DNA from: JAGTVG01 sp964389805
GTDB lineage: Bacteria > Bacteroidota > Bacteroidia > Cytophagales > Cyclobacteriaceae
Assembly (NCBI GenBank): GCA_964389805.1
Contig: CAYMFU010000154.1
Location: 1 to 64,000, forward strand
DNA: 64,000 nucleotides
Direction of reading: 5' to 3'
The notes under the pieces are model-generated. The model saw only the letters and a list, made by a program, of their open reading frames with translations, was not told where the DNA came from and made no database searches. Of the stretch, positions 17,958 to 26,800 are shown piece after piece. The position numbers and the translations under genes were made by a program. Every line of letters begins with the position of its first letter. The stretch's first letter is position 1.

Positions 17958-19282
17958 TGGATATATTGATTATGGCGGCTCAGATGATATTGGGCCTTTC
18001 GATTTTAGTGGGATTGCATGAATTCGGACATTTATTGGCCGCCAAAGCATTCGGAATGAGGGTTGAACAATATTCGATCGGATTCCCTCCAAAGATCTTC
18101 TCCTTTAAATATGGTGAAACAGTGTATTCGATCGGTGCCATTCCGCTTGGTGGATTTGTAAAGATCTCCGGGATGATCGATGAATCCCTGGACCTTGAAA
18201 AGATGAAGGAAGAACCCGAACCCTGGGAATTCAGGGCAAAACCTGCCTGGCAGAGGCTGATCGTGATGATGGGAGGGATTATCGTGAATGTGATTACTGG
18301 GGTTATAATCTTCATCATAATAGTCTACACTTATGGAGAGAGAAATATAACTAAGGAAGAACTCAATAAAAACGGAATCTATGCTCATGAGCTGGCTCAG
18401 GAACTTGGACTAAAGACAGGGGACAGGATAATTGAAATTAATGGCGAGGATTATCAGTTCTATGATGATATAAAGAGTGCCGATGTTTTGCTGGCGGATA
18501 ATGCCTATTATACGGTTGACCGGGATGGAGAGATCTTTGACATACCCATTCCTTCTAATTTCCTGGAGAAATTTTCGCCTCGTAAGAACCGGGATGTAAG
18601 TTTTATTGATTTCATCAGTACTTTCTCAGTTGGTAAGATCGAAAAAAACATGGGCGCAGCAGCCGGGGGATTAATGGAAGGTGACCGCATAGTAAGTGTT
18701 GATGGGGTTCCGGTTAAATATTTTCATGAATTTAAGGAGGTGGCTGAAAGCCTCAAAGGAAAGACGGCACATTTTATAGTAACGCGCAATGAGCAACCTG
18801 TAGAACTCGATATTGCCATTTCAGAGGAAGGGAAGGCTGGCTTTATAAGCATTCAGGATATAGAATTCACCATGAAGCATTACTCCTTTCTTGAAGCAAT
18901 CCCGAGAGGAACCAAGGATGCTTTTAATATTGTCTTCATTAATATAAAGGCTTTTGGTAAAATATTTTCGGGTGACCTCAACTTCAGCGAATCTGTATCA
19001 GGACCTATTGGTATTGCCAAAATATTTGGAGGGACCTGGAACTGGCCTCGGTTCTGGCACCTTGTAGGTCTCTTATCCATGATCCTGGCATTCATGAATT
19101 TCCTGCCCATTCCGGCTTTGGATGGAGGACATGTGATGTTTCTTACTTTTGAGATCGTTTCAGGTCATAAACCATCGGATAAATTTATGGAAGTAGCTCA
19201 GAAAGTAGGCATGGTTATTCTCCTGGGATTGATGGTATTTGTGATATTCAATGATATATTTAAGGAAATAATAGATAAATAA
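17957..19282 (+). CDS. rseP: Site-2 intramembrane metalloprotease RseP
   Basis: M50 zinc protease that cuts membrane-embedded anti-sigma factors and signal-peptide remnants. The zinc motif HEFGH is at residues 21-25 in the first transmembrane helix, and the third ligand sits in FLPIPALDGGHVMF near residue 385. Two PDZ domains lie between (LGLKTGDRIIEINGEDY and GGLMEGDRIVSVDG), as in E. coli RseP; many relatives have only one. Four transmembrane segments are expected. Overlaps the dxr stop by 1 nt. Its stop codon directly abuts the stop of the convergent OmpA/PD40 gene, leaving no room for a separate terminator. Confidence 0.95.
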   Translation: MDILIMAAQMILGLSILVGLHEFGHLLAAKAFGMRVEQYSIGFPPKIFSFKYGETVYSIGAIPLGGFVKISGMIDESLDLEKMKEEPEPWEFRAKPAWQRLIVMMGGIIVNVITGVIIFIIIVYTYGERNITKEELNKNGIYAHELAQELGLKTGDRIIEINGEDYQFYDDIKSADVLLADNAYYTVDRDGEIFDIPIPSNFLEKFSPRKNRDVSFIDFISTFSVGKIEKNMGAAAGGLMEGDRIVSVDGVPVKYFHEFKEVAESLKGKTAHFIVTRNEQPVELDIAISEEGKAGFISIQDIEFTMKHYSFLEAIPRGTKDAFNIVFINIKAFGKIFSGDLNFSESVSGPIGIAKIFGGTWNWPRFWHLVGLLSMILAFMNFLPIPALDGGHVMFLTFEIVSGHKPSDKFMEVAQKVGMVILLGLMVFVIFNDIFKEIIDK

Positions 19283-21310
19283 CTACCAGTCCTTAACATC
19301 TTCCATCTGTTCGAGCATACGCATTTCCTCCAGCTCTTTTAAGCTGGGTCTATAGAGCTCGAATTCAACACGCCGGTTCAGTTGACGGTCTTCTTCCGTG
19401 ATCTCCTCAACGATGGGATCCGAACTACCGTATCCTTCTGCATCAACCCTGGCCCTGGGTACATTCCCAAAATAGATGATATATTCCATAATGGCCTCAG
19501 CACGATCCTTTGATAACTGTAAGTTATATTCCGGTGTTCCATAGGAATCTGTATGCCCGGAGATCCTGAGTTTGAAATCAGGGTTATCTAATAGGAACCG
19601 GGAGACTTTATCGAGGTCATAGAACATAGTTGGCTTGATTTCAGCACTTTCCAGGTCAAATTCGATGGACTTGAACTTCATCCTCGAGGAGATGGCCTTA
19701 GTATATTTATTTATCTCCATATTCCCAACCAGCGTAAAGAATTCTTCAATCCTGAAAAACTCACTACTCTGTATGATTAACAGGTAGCGGTTATTATTGA
19801 TCAGATTAAATTCAAACGTACCTTGAGGACTCAATTTTTTCGGGGCTACCTCGATTCCGTTCTCCAGATCGATAACAGTTACAATACCTTCGGCAAAAGG
19901 ATCCTGGGTTTCAATATCGTAGATTGATCCATATAACTTAGCGACAGCACCCGGTTGGGCCTCCATGGGTAGAGGGAAAGAATAGAGGTCCAGGTTCGCC
20001 ATATCGTTTTCAATACTTTTTGCATAAAAAAGATATTCTGAGTTGGCATCGATGGTAAAGTAAAATTCCGATCCTTCACCATTGATCAGCGGGCCTATAT
20101 TGACAGGTTCACCCCAGAACCGACCATAGCGATAGGATTTATAGATATCGAATTCACCAAAATTCAGAAGATGCCCATTAGAACTGAAATAAAGGACGTC
20201 ATAAGTAGGGTGAAAGAATGGGCTCACCTCGTTATTCCTTGTATTCACGTATGGACCCGCATTTTGAGCTCCGGACCATTTGCCTTTTTTATCTTTATAT
20301 GTAAAGTATATGTCAGCCATGCCAAAACCACCAATACGGTCAGAAGAAAAATACAGAGTGTCACCGGAATGGCTCAATGAAGGGTGAGAGTCCCATGAAT
20401 TACTGTTAATATGCGAACCCAGGTTTTGAATATTCCCCCAGGTGCCATCCTCCTGTAGGCTGGCCACAAATAGATCGCAATTTCCATACGTATCAGGTGC
20501 ATCGCATCGTGCAAAAAAGAGGGTTCTACCATCTTTACTGATGCATGCGGATCCTTCATTGAAAATTGAATTGACTTCCGTAAGAGGTTCTGCTTCGTAC
20601 CAGCCGTCTTCATCTTTCTTGCTGATAAAAATATCTTCATTACGCCTGTAATCCAGCGGGGCCACTTCAGTTTCAAATCTTCTGGAAGTAAAGATCAAGA
20701 CAGAATCATTTACATTTAGCGAAGGCCCATAGTCGGAATGCCTGGAATTAATCAGGTGACCCATATTGATCAATACCCCTCTCGGAGGGATCAGGGTATC
20801 TACATCTGCACGGTAATCTACCAGTTCATAGTAGTAATCTATTGAAACATACTGATCCCTTTCATAGCCAGCCACAGAGTCGAAATGCTGTGTTATCTGT
20901 TCCAGGTCAATATCCTGTCTTGAATGCTTAAGAACCAGTTTATATAAATCGATAGACTCTGCCTTTTTCCCCAGTTGTTCAGATAGTTGGCCAAGTTCCC
21001 AGATCATTTTCGTGTCGTTATAAAAATTTTGTACTCCAAAATTGGAAACATATTCATATAGTGATTCATAATATTTCAAAGGATCGGCCGATCGGGAATT
21101 TTCATTAACAATATTCAGCTTCTTTTTGTGATAGTAATAAGGGATCTGATTTATATTCGGAAAATCAATAAAGGGTTTTATCTTCGTGATAGGACTGGTC
21201 TTGATTATAGTCGAATCCTCTTCGGAATTTATGTTGTTCTGTCCAAATAGAACCTGACACGTCAGTGTCATAATTACCACAAGTAGCGTTATTGTCTTTT
21301 TTGGGATCAT
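19283..21310 (-). CDS. OmpA-family protein with WD40-like (PD40) repeats
   Basis: Exported 675-residue protein. A signal peptide (residues 5-23, ending VLFGQ) precedes a TPR-like region (about 60-150), then PD40-type beta-propeller repeats with the recurring pattern HPSLSHSGDTLYFSSDRIGG and FHPTYDVLYFSSNG, a carboxypeptidase-regulatory-like beta domain (YGSIYDIETQDPFAEGIVTV), and a C-terminal OmpA domain with peptidoglycan-binding ISGHTDSYGTPEYNLQLS and NRRVEFELYRP. This layout is frequent in Bacteroidota, often close to T9SS genes, and probably ties an outer-membrane assembly to the cell wall. Divergent from lon. Confidence 0.9.
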   Translation of the reverse strand: MIPKKTITLLVVIMTLTCQVLFGQNNINSEEDSTIIKTSPITKIKPFIDFPNINQIPYYYHKKKLNIVNENSRSADPLKYYESLYEYVSNFGVQNFYNDTKMIWELGQLSEQLGKKAESIDLYKLVLKHSRQDIDLEQITQHFDSVAGYERDQYVSIDYYYELVDYRADVDTLIPPRGVLINMGHLINSRHSDYGPSLNVNDSVLIFTSRRFETEVAPLDYRRNEDIFISKKDEDGWYEAEPLTEVNSIFNEGSACISKDGRTLFFARCDAPDTYGNCDLFVASLQEDGTWGNIQNLGSHINSNSWDSHPSLSHSGDTLYFSSDRIGGFGMADIYFTYKDKKGKWSGAQNAGPYVNTRNNEVSPFFHPTYDVLYFSSNGHLLNFGEFDIYKSYRYGRFWGEPVNIGPLINGEGSEFYFTIDANSEYLFYAKSIENDMANLDLYSFPLPMEAQPGAVAKLYGSIYDIETQDPFAEGIVTVIDLENGIEVAPKKLSPQGTFEFNLINNNRYLLIIQSSEFFRIEEFFTLVGNMEINKYTKAISSRMKFKSIEFDLESAEIKPTMFYDLDKVSRFLLDNPDFKLRISGHTDSYGTPEYNLQLSKDRAEAIMEYIIYFGNVPRARVDAEGYGSSDPIVEEITEEDRQLNRRVEFELYRPSLKELEEMRMLEQMEDVKDW

Positions 21311-21411
21311 GAATTAATAATTCCGAAAAATCACTAATAAAACGTGAATTTCACAATTTATGTTGTAAATTTATTTAGTTCAGACGTTATTAATTTAATA
21401 TTCCCCCACTT

Positions 21412-21427
21412 TGGCACAAGTATTGAG
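21412..21427 (+). promoter_or_regulatory. Sigma-54-like box upstream of lon
   Basis: TGGCAC-AAGTA-TTGAG, preceded by T. The first half matches the -24 element and the second has TTGA instead of TTGC. Predicted transcript start near 21438, leaving a leader of about 59 nt. It parallels the dnaK box at 3197-3213. Confidence 0.4.
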
Positions 21428-21469
21428 TATTTACAGCGATTCATAAAAAAGTATTAAATATAAAAAAGG

Positions 21470-21482
21470 TGACAGTTTGTCA
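21470..21482. promoter_or_regulatory. TGACAGTTTGTCA operator-like 13-mer upstream of lon
   Basis: Identical to the 13-mer upstream of dnaK (3235-3247). It lies 15-27 nt before the lon ATG, so a protein bound here could block transcription or initiation. The TTTG inside it could also belong to a -7 element. Confidence 0.5.
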
Positions 21483-21496
21483 TTACAGGGACGGAT

Positions 21497-23962
21497 ATGG
21501 GATTTAATAAGAATCTTTTATTATCAACTTTGGGATTATCGGATTTCAGGGATGAAGACACAGGAGAATTTGTACAGCTTATAACACCCGATGCAGAGGA
21601 TTGGCTACCTGAAGAAAAAATACCGGCAGACCTGCCAATTCTACCTATAAAGAATACGGTTCTGTTTCCTGGTGTTGTAATTCCTATTACAGTTGGAAGG
21701 CAGAAGTCAATACGGCTGGTAAAAAGGGCCTACAGAGGAAAAAGAGTGATTGGTGTAGTAGCCCAGAAAAACATAAAGGTCGAGGACCCGGGGGAAAATG
21801 ATATATATAAAGTAGGAACCCTTGCACGCATTTTGAAACTTTTAATCCTGCCTGATGGGAACACTACGATCATTATTCAGGGTAAACAAAGATTTGAAAT
21901 AGAGAAAATAATTCAAAAGGAACCTTATCTTCAGGCCACGATTAAATCCATACCTGAACTTTTTCCCGATATTGATAAAAAGGAATCTAAGGCGGTATTG
22001 GAATCCATTAAGGATACGGCCTTCAAAATCATGAATTTAAATCCGGAGATTCCTCAGGAAGCACAGGTAGCGCTTGACAATATGGATAATCCGAACTTTC
22101 TCACACATTTCCTGAGTTCCAACATCAATGCCAGTGTGGACGATAAGCAGAAGCTGCTGGAATTAAATGACGGGATGGACAGAGCAACCCTGCTTTTGGA
22201 ATATCTTCTCAAAGACCTGCAAATGCTGGAGTTGAAACATGAGATCCAGCGGAAAGTAAATTCGGATATCGATCAGCAGCAGAGGGATTATTACCTGAGA
22301 CAACAGATGAAAGTACTACAGGATGAGTTGGGATATGACGGACCTGATCAGGAAATAAACCTTCTTCGCAGTAAAGCCAGTAAAAAAGACTGGCCGCAAT
22401 ATGCAAAGGATCATTTTAATAAGGAACTGGAGAAGATGCAAAGAATCAATCCGGCTTCTGCGGAATTTCCCGTAGCTATGAATTATGTGGAATTTCTGAT
22501 AGATCTTCCATGGAGTAACATTACACTTGACGATTTTGACCTGAACAAGGCATTTGATATACTGAATAAGGACCATTACGGACTTGAAAAGGTGAAAGAC
22601 AGGATTCTGGAATATCTGGCTGTCCTGAAACTTAAGCAAGACCTGAAAGGCCCCATCCTTTGTTTATACGGCCCTCCGGGTGTGGGGAAAACGTCTTTAG
22701 GAAAATCAATTGCTAAAGCCTTGAACAGGAAGTATATCCGGATGTCATTGGGTGGTGTGCATGATGAAGCTGAGATTCGTGGACATAGGAAGACTTATGT
22801 CGGGGCCATGCCGGGAAGGATAATTCAAAGTATTAAGAAAGCCAAGTTCTCGAATCCGGTATTTGTGCTTGATGAAATCGACAAGGTGAGTTCGGATTTT
22901 AGGGGAGATCCTTCTTCAGCATTGCTTGAAGTGCTTGATCCGGAGCAGAATAGTACCTTTACAGACAATTATCTTGAGATTGAATACGATTTGTCGAAAG
23001 TGCTGTTCATCGCAACAGCGAATACTATGGATACCATTAATCCGGCTTTAAGGGATAGAATGGAGATCATCGAGATCAATGGGTATACCCTGGAAGAGAA
23101 ATATATGATCGCAAAAAAGCATTTGATCCCAAAACAAAGAAAAGAGCATGGCCTGAAGGCGAAAGATGTCTCATTTACTAAAGCAGGTATAGTAAAAATT
23201 ATAGATGGCTATACCCGGGAATCTGGGGTCAGATCGCTTGAACGAACCATCGGATCCATCGTTCGTAACATTGCCAGGTCAGTGGCAATGGAGAATGAAT
23301 ATAATAAATCCATAACTCCTGACCGGGTCATTGAAATACTTGGGACTGAAAGGTTTGACAAAGAATTATACCAGGATAATGAAACTGCTGGAGTGGTTAC
23401 CGGGCTTGCCTGGACACAGGTCGGTGGTGAGATACTGTTTATCGAGTCAAGTTTAAGCCGTGGAACCGGTAAGTTGACTCTCAGCGGTCAGTTAGGGGAT
23501 GTAATGAAGGAATCGGCCGTTGCCGCCTTATCGTACCTGAAGTCGAATGCGGGGAAACTTGGAATAGATTATAAAGTATTCGAAAAATATGATCTGCATA
23601 TACATGTTCCGGCCGGGGCTGTTCCAAAAGACGGACCGTCGGCAGGAATTACCATGTTGGTTTCTCTTGCTTCGGTATTCACGCAAAGGAAAGTAAGAAA
23701 TAAAATTGCCATGACCGGTGAAATAACCCTGCGTGGAAAAGTATTGCCTGTAGGGGGAATCAAGGAAAAGATACTTGCTGCTAAAAGATCCGGAATTAAG
23801 GAGATTATTTTGTGCTCTAAGAACAGGAAAGATATCGATGAGATCGAAAAATCCTATATCGCAGATATCAAAGTTCATTATGTTGACCATGTGGATGAAG
23901 TGATATCTTTCGCTTTATTGAAAGAAAAAGTTTCTGACTCATTGGAGTTTGTGATGGAATAA
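21497..23962 (+). CDS. lon: ATP-dependent protease Lon
   Basis: Homo-oligomeric cytosolic AAA+ protease that degrades damaged and regulatory proteins. Its 821 residues hold the N-terminal substrate domain (ILPIKNTVLFPGVVIPI near 48-64), AAA+ module with Walker A GPPGVGKT (392-399) and Walker B FVLDEIDK, and the C-terminal protease domain with Ser in PKDGPSAGITM and Lys in KEKILAAKRSGI forming the Ser-Lys dyad. Complete and typical of LonA. hslU follows 73 nt downstream on the same strand, making a protease pair that could be co-expressed. Its upstream region shares two elements with dnaK, consistent with stress control. Confidence 0.97.
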   Translation: MGFNKNLLLSTLGLSDFRDEDTGEFVQLITPDAEDWLPEEKIPADLPILPIKNTVLFPGVVIPITVGRQKSIRLVKRAYRGKRVIGVVAQKNIKVEDPGENDIYKVGTLARILKLLILPDGNTTIIIQGKQRFEIEKIIQKEPYLQATIKSIPELFPDIDKKESKAVLESIKDTAFKIMNLNPEIPQEAQVALDNMDNPNFLTHFLSSNINASVDDKQKLLELNDGMDRATLLLEYLLKDLQMLELKHEIQRKVNSDIDQQQRDYYLRQQMKVLQDELGYDGPDQEINLLRSKASKKDWPQYAKDHFNKELEKMQRINPASAEFPVAMNYVEFLIDLPWSNITLDDFDLNKAFDILNKDHYGLEKVKDRILEYLAVLKLKQDLKGPILCLYGPPGVGKTSLGKSIAKALNRKYIRMSLGGVHDEAEIRGHRKTYVGAMPGRIIQSIKKAKFSNPVFVLDEIDKVSSDFRGDPSSALLEVLDPEQNSTFTDNYLEIEYDLSKVLFIATANTMDTINPALRDRMEIIEINGYTLEEKYMIAKKHLIPKQRKEHGLKAKDVSFTKAGIVKIIDGYTRESGVRSLERTIGSIVRNIARSVAMENEYNKSITPDRVIEILGTERFDKELYQDNETAGVVTGLAWTQVGGEILFIESSLSRGTGKLTLSGQLGDVMKESAVAALSYLKSNAGKLGIDYKVFEKYDLHIHVPAGAVPKDGPSAGITMLVSLASVFTQRKVRNKIAMTGEITLRGKVLPVGGIKEKILAAKRSGIKEIILCSKNRKDIDEIEKSYIADIKVHYVDHVDEVISFALLKEKVSDSLEFVME

Positions 23963-24035
23963 TTGAACGTGGTTGTTGGTATGCAACCATCCTGGATTCA
24001 TTTATCGAAGGAATTAATTATTAAAGAAGCGTATT

Positions 24036-25433
24036 ATGTTGGATAAAGAAAAATATTTGACCCCGAGGGAGATTGTTGTAGAGTTGGATAAATATATAAT
24101 CGGGCAGGATGATGCCAAAAGAAATGTAGCTATTGCTTTAAGGAATAGATGGAGACGCATGAATGCTGATCCTGAGATCAGAAGTGAAATTATTCCGAAT
24201 AACATCCTCTTGATTGGAGCCACCGGAGTTGGTAAGACAGAAATAGCAAGACGACTTGCAAAGATTGCGGATGCACCTTTTACAAAAGTCGAGGCTTCTA
24301 AATTTACAGAGATTGGGTATGTTGGGCGGGATGTGGAAAGTATGGTCCGGGACCTAGTGGAACAGTCCATTAACCTTGTTAAAGCCAAGAAGAAGGAGGA
24401 CGTGATGGAAAAGGCTTCCTCAGCTGTTGAAGATCAGATCCTGGATATTTTAATCCCTCCTATGAAACCTCAAACATTGAGGCCTCCGCATACAACGGAT
24501 AAGGCACAAGAGGAAATCCCTAAAGACGATTATGAGTTAAATGAAAAGACCCGGGAAAAATTCAGGGAAAAATTACAGCGGGGAGAACTGGATAATCGAA
24601 AGGTTGAAATTAACATAAAACAACCAGCGAATACCGGTATCGGAATGATAGGCGGTGGTATGATGGACGAATCCTCTATGATAAACCTTCAGGAGATGAT
24701 TGGCAATATGATGCCCAAACGGAATAAAAAAAGGAAGGTGACCATAGAGGAGGCAAGAAAGATCCTGCTCGAGGAAGAAGCTGCCAAGCTGATCGATATG
24801 GATGAAGTGAAGGAAGAGGCGATCCGTAAAGCTGAAAATACGGGCATTATCTTTATTGACGAGATCGATAAAATTGCTGGTGCTGGCAAAAAGGGGAGTG
24901 GCCCGGATGTCAGCCGGGAAGGAGTACAAAGGGATTTGCTGCCAATTGTTGAAGGGAGTACGGTAAATACCAAGTATGGAGTGATCACCACAGACCATAT
25001 CTTATTTATTGCTGCAGGAGCATTTCATGTTGCTAAACCATCGGATATGATCCCTGAACTTCAGGGAAGGTTCCCGATCAGGGTAGAATTGAGTAACCTG
25101 ACCAAGGAAGATTTCTACCTGATCTTAAAGGCGCCAAAAAATGCACTGACAAAGCAGTATCAGGCACTATTCCAGTCAGAGGATATAGATATCAAATTTA
25201 CGGATGAATCCCTTGAGGAGATTGCTGAAACCTCATTTCATATCAATGAAGAAATTGAGAATATCGGGGCAAGGCGACTTCATACGGTAATGAGTAAATT
25301 GTTAAATGACTTTCTATTCGATGTTCCGGATGTGATCGGTCCAAATGCTAAAATCATGATCACTAAGGAAATGGTCGAGGAAAAACTGGCAGAACTTGTA
25401 ACCAATAAAGATCTCAGTCAGTACATTCTATAA
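24036..25433 (+). CDS. hslU: HslU, ATPase subunit of the HslUV protease
   Basis: AAA+ unfoldase that feeds substrates to the HslV peptidase. The 465 residues start with LTPREIVVELDKYIIGQDDA, have Walker A GATGVGKT (about 57-64) and IGYVGRDVESMVRDL, followed by the inserted I-domain (about 110-240), Walker B IIFIDEIDKIAG, and the C-terminal VEEKLAELV...LSQYIL tail whose last residues dock into HslV. hslV is not next to it, unlike in many bacteria. The stop (TAATG) overlaps the SDR gene by 1 nt, so these two are coupled. Confidence 0.96.
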   Translation: MLDKEKYLTPREIVVELDKYIIGQDDAKRNVAIALRNRWRRMNADPEIRSEIIPNNILLIGATGVGKTEIARRLAKIADAPFTKVEASKFTEIGYVGRDVESMVRDLVEQSINLVKAKKKEDVMEKASSAVEDQILDILIPPMKPQTLRPPHTTDKAQEEIPKDDYELNEKTREKFREKLQRGELDNRKVEINIKQPANTGIGMIGGGMMDESSMINLQEMIGNMMPKRNKKRKVTIEEARKILLEEEAAKLIDMDEVKEEAIRKAENTGIIFIDEIDKIAGAGKKGSGPDVSREGVQRDLLPIVEGSTVNTKYGVITTDHILFIAAGAFHVAKPSDMIPELQGRFPIRVELSNLTKEDFYLILKAPKNALTKQYQALFQSEDIDIKFTDESLEEIAETSFHINEEIENIGARRLHTVMSKLLNDFLFDVPDVIGPNAKIMITKEMVEEKLAELVTNKDLSQYIL

Positions 25434-26170
25434 TGCAGAAATTCTTTGTTACAGGGTCGAGCAAAGGTATAGGACGTGCCATTACTGAGTTGATATTGCA
25501 GCAGCCTGATGCGGAAGTGACTGGAATTTCCAGAACCAATACAATTATAAGCAACCGGTTTACACACGTCCCGATTAACCTGGAAGATGTTGCCAAATTA
25601 CCTGGGATTGTTGATGAAATCTTTGCTGATCACTCGGGCTTTGAAAAGGTGGTCTTGATTAATAATGCCGGATACCTTGGAGATATTAAGTATTTGGGAG
25701 ATATCGATCACCAGGAATTCATTAAAGTAATGAATGTGAATGTTACTGCACCAGCTATTTTGATGAATTCATTTATCAGGAGTTTCAAAAATGCCGTTGG
25801 GAAAAAGGTAATCGTCAATATTGGATCCGGAGCCGGGCGGCACCCTTATGATGGATGGGGAGCATATTGTTCTTCCAAAGCCGCCATTGATATGCTGTCG
25901 GAAGTAGGTGATATGGAAAACAATCTAAGGAAAATTGGTTTCAGAATAGTATCACTTGCTCCGGGACCTGTTGATACGGACATGCAGGAAGTTGTCAGGT
26001 CAACAGCAATTGAAGATTTTAGCCAGATTCCTAAGTTTATTGCTTTGCAAGAATCCGGACAGTTACCCGGTGTAGAGGAGACAGCTGAAAAGATCTTGTC
26101 TTTCATTACCAGGATCGACCAGTTCGAAGGCTCAATTCAGGATATTCGGAAAATTCCGTTTAACCCGTAG
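25433..26170 (+). CDS. Short-chain dehydrogenase/reductase (SDR)
   Basis: Classical SDR of 245 residues. The cofactor loop is TGSSKGIGRA (residues 7-16), the NNAG motif is LINNAGYLG near 80, catalytic Ser is in IVNIGSGAG and the Tyr-Lys pair in YCSSKAA near 145. The sequence VTGISRTN after strand 2 has Arg at the position favouring NADP(H). Sepiapterin-reductase-like SDRs in Bacteroidota look similar, but the substrate cannot be read from sequence. Coupled to hslU by a 1-nt overlap; its last 11 nt overlap the end of the convergent SixA-like gene. Confidence 0.87.
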   Translation: MQKFFVTGSSKGIGRAITELILQQPDAEVTGISRTNTIISNRFTHVPINLEDVAKLPGIVDEIFADHSGFEKVVLINNAGYLGDIKYLGDIDHQEFIKVMNVNVTAPAILMNSFIRSFKNAVGKKVIVNIGSGAGRHPYDGWGAYCSSKAAIDMLSEVGDMENNLRKIGFRIVSLAPGPVDTDMQEVVRSTAIEDFSQIPKFIALQESGQLPGVEETAEKILSFITRIDQFEGSIQDIRKIPFNP

Positions 26171-26660
26171 ACATTTTCTTAGGATAGTCGAAGAATACCA
26201 ACTCTCCGGCATTATAATTTATTTCTGACCAATTTTCAGCACTGAAATCGATAGCGACTATCCCAGTTGTTGGTATGTTATAGATATTTATTCCGCAAAG
26301 CATATTGGCAAAATCAGTAAATCCCGGATTATGTCCAAATAACATAACACTATTGATCTTATTCTTAAGTTCCTGGACAATAGAGATCATAGAATTGCTG
26401 CTTCCATGATATAAGCGATCATCCACCTCTATCTTTTTCCTTGTGTAACCGATTTCTTCCGAAATTTTTTTCGCTGTGGTATAGGCCCTTTTAGCTGGAC
26501 TGGATATTAGAAGATCTGGAATTATGCCTTGTTTTCGCAATCTGATGCCCATTTCGGGTGCATTCTTTTTACCCCGATTATTTAATGGACGGTCGATGTC
26601 ATCCAGGGAAGGATCGTCCCAGGAGGATTTTGCATGTCGGACGAGAAATAATCGTTTCAT
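26160..26660 (-). CDS. SixA-like histidine phosphatase
   Basis: Histidine phosphatase superfamily protein of 166 residues from the ATG at 26660 (MKRLFLVRHAKSSW). The RHA motif LVRHAKSSWDD carries the phospho-acceptor His at residue 9; the second core His is in LFGHNPGF. The short, compact domain matches SixA, which removes phosphate from histidine phosphotransfer domains or from PtsH-type proteins; other small phosphohistidine phosphatases look alike. An ATG seven codons upstream (26681) is in frame but would push the first strand away from the N terminus. Overlaps the SDR gene tail to tail by 11 nt. Confidence 0.85.
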   Translation of the reverse strand: MKRLFLVRHAKSSWDDPSLDDIDRPLNNRGKKNAPEMGIRLRKQGIIPDLLISSPAKRAYTTAKKISEEIGYTRKKIEVDDRLYHGSSNSMISIVQELKNKINSVMLFGHNPGFTDFANMLCGINIYNIPTTGIVAIDFSAENWSEINYNAGELVFFDYPKKMSTG

Positions 26661-26743
26661 GTTAGAAGATTTTAAGAACATAAGCTAAAAAAAATATTTG
26701 ATTTTGTCCGGAATCAGAGCATAAAATTTTTTTATATGAAATT

Positions 26744-26774
26744 TTGTTAATATGAAAACCTTTTCATATGTTTG
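26744..26774 (+). promoter_or_regulatory. Promoter of the thioredoxin lipoprotein gene with embedded palindrome
   Basis: TTG (26744-26746), a 20-nt spacer, then TATGTTTG (26767-26774) fit the Bacteroidota promoter. The spacer is almost filled by a perfect palindrome, ATATGAAAA-CC-TTTTCATAT (26750-26769). A further ATATGAAA half-site lies just upstream, near 26733. A dimer bound here would cover the promoter, so repression is the likely outcome. Confidence 0.6.
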
Positions 26775-26800
26775 TGCGTATATTTAAAAAAAGTAAGAAT

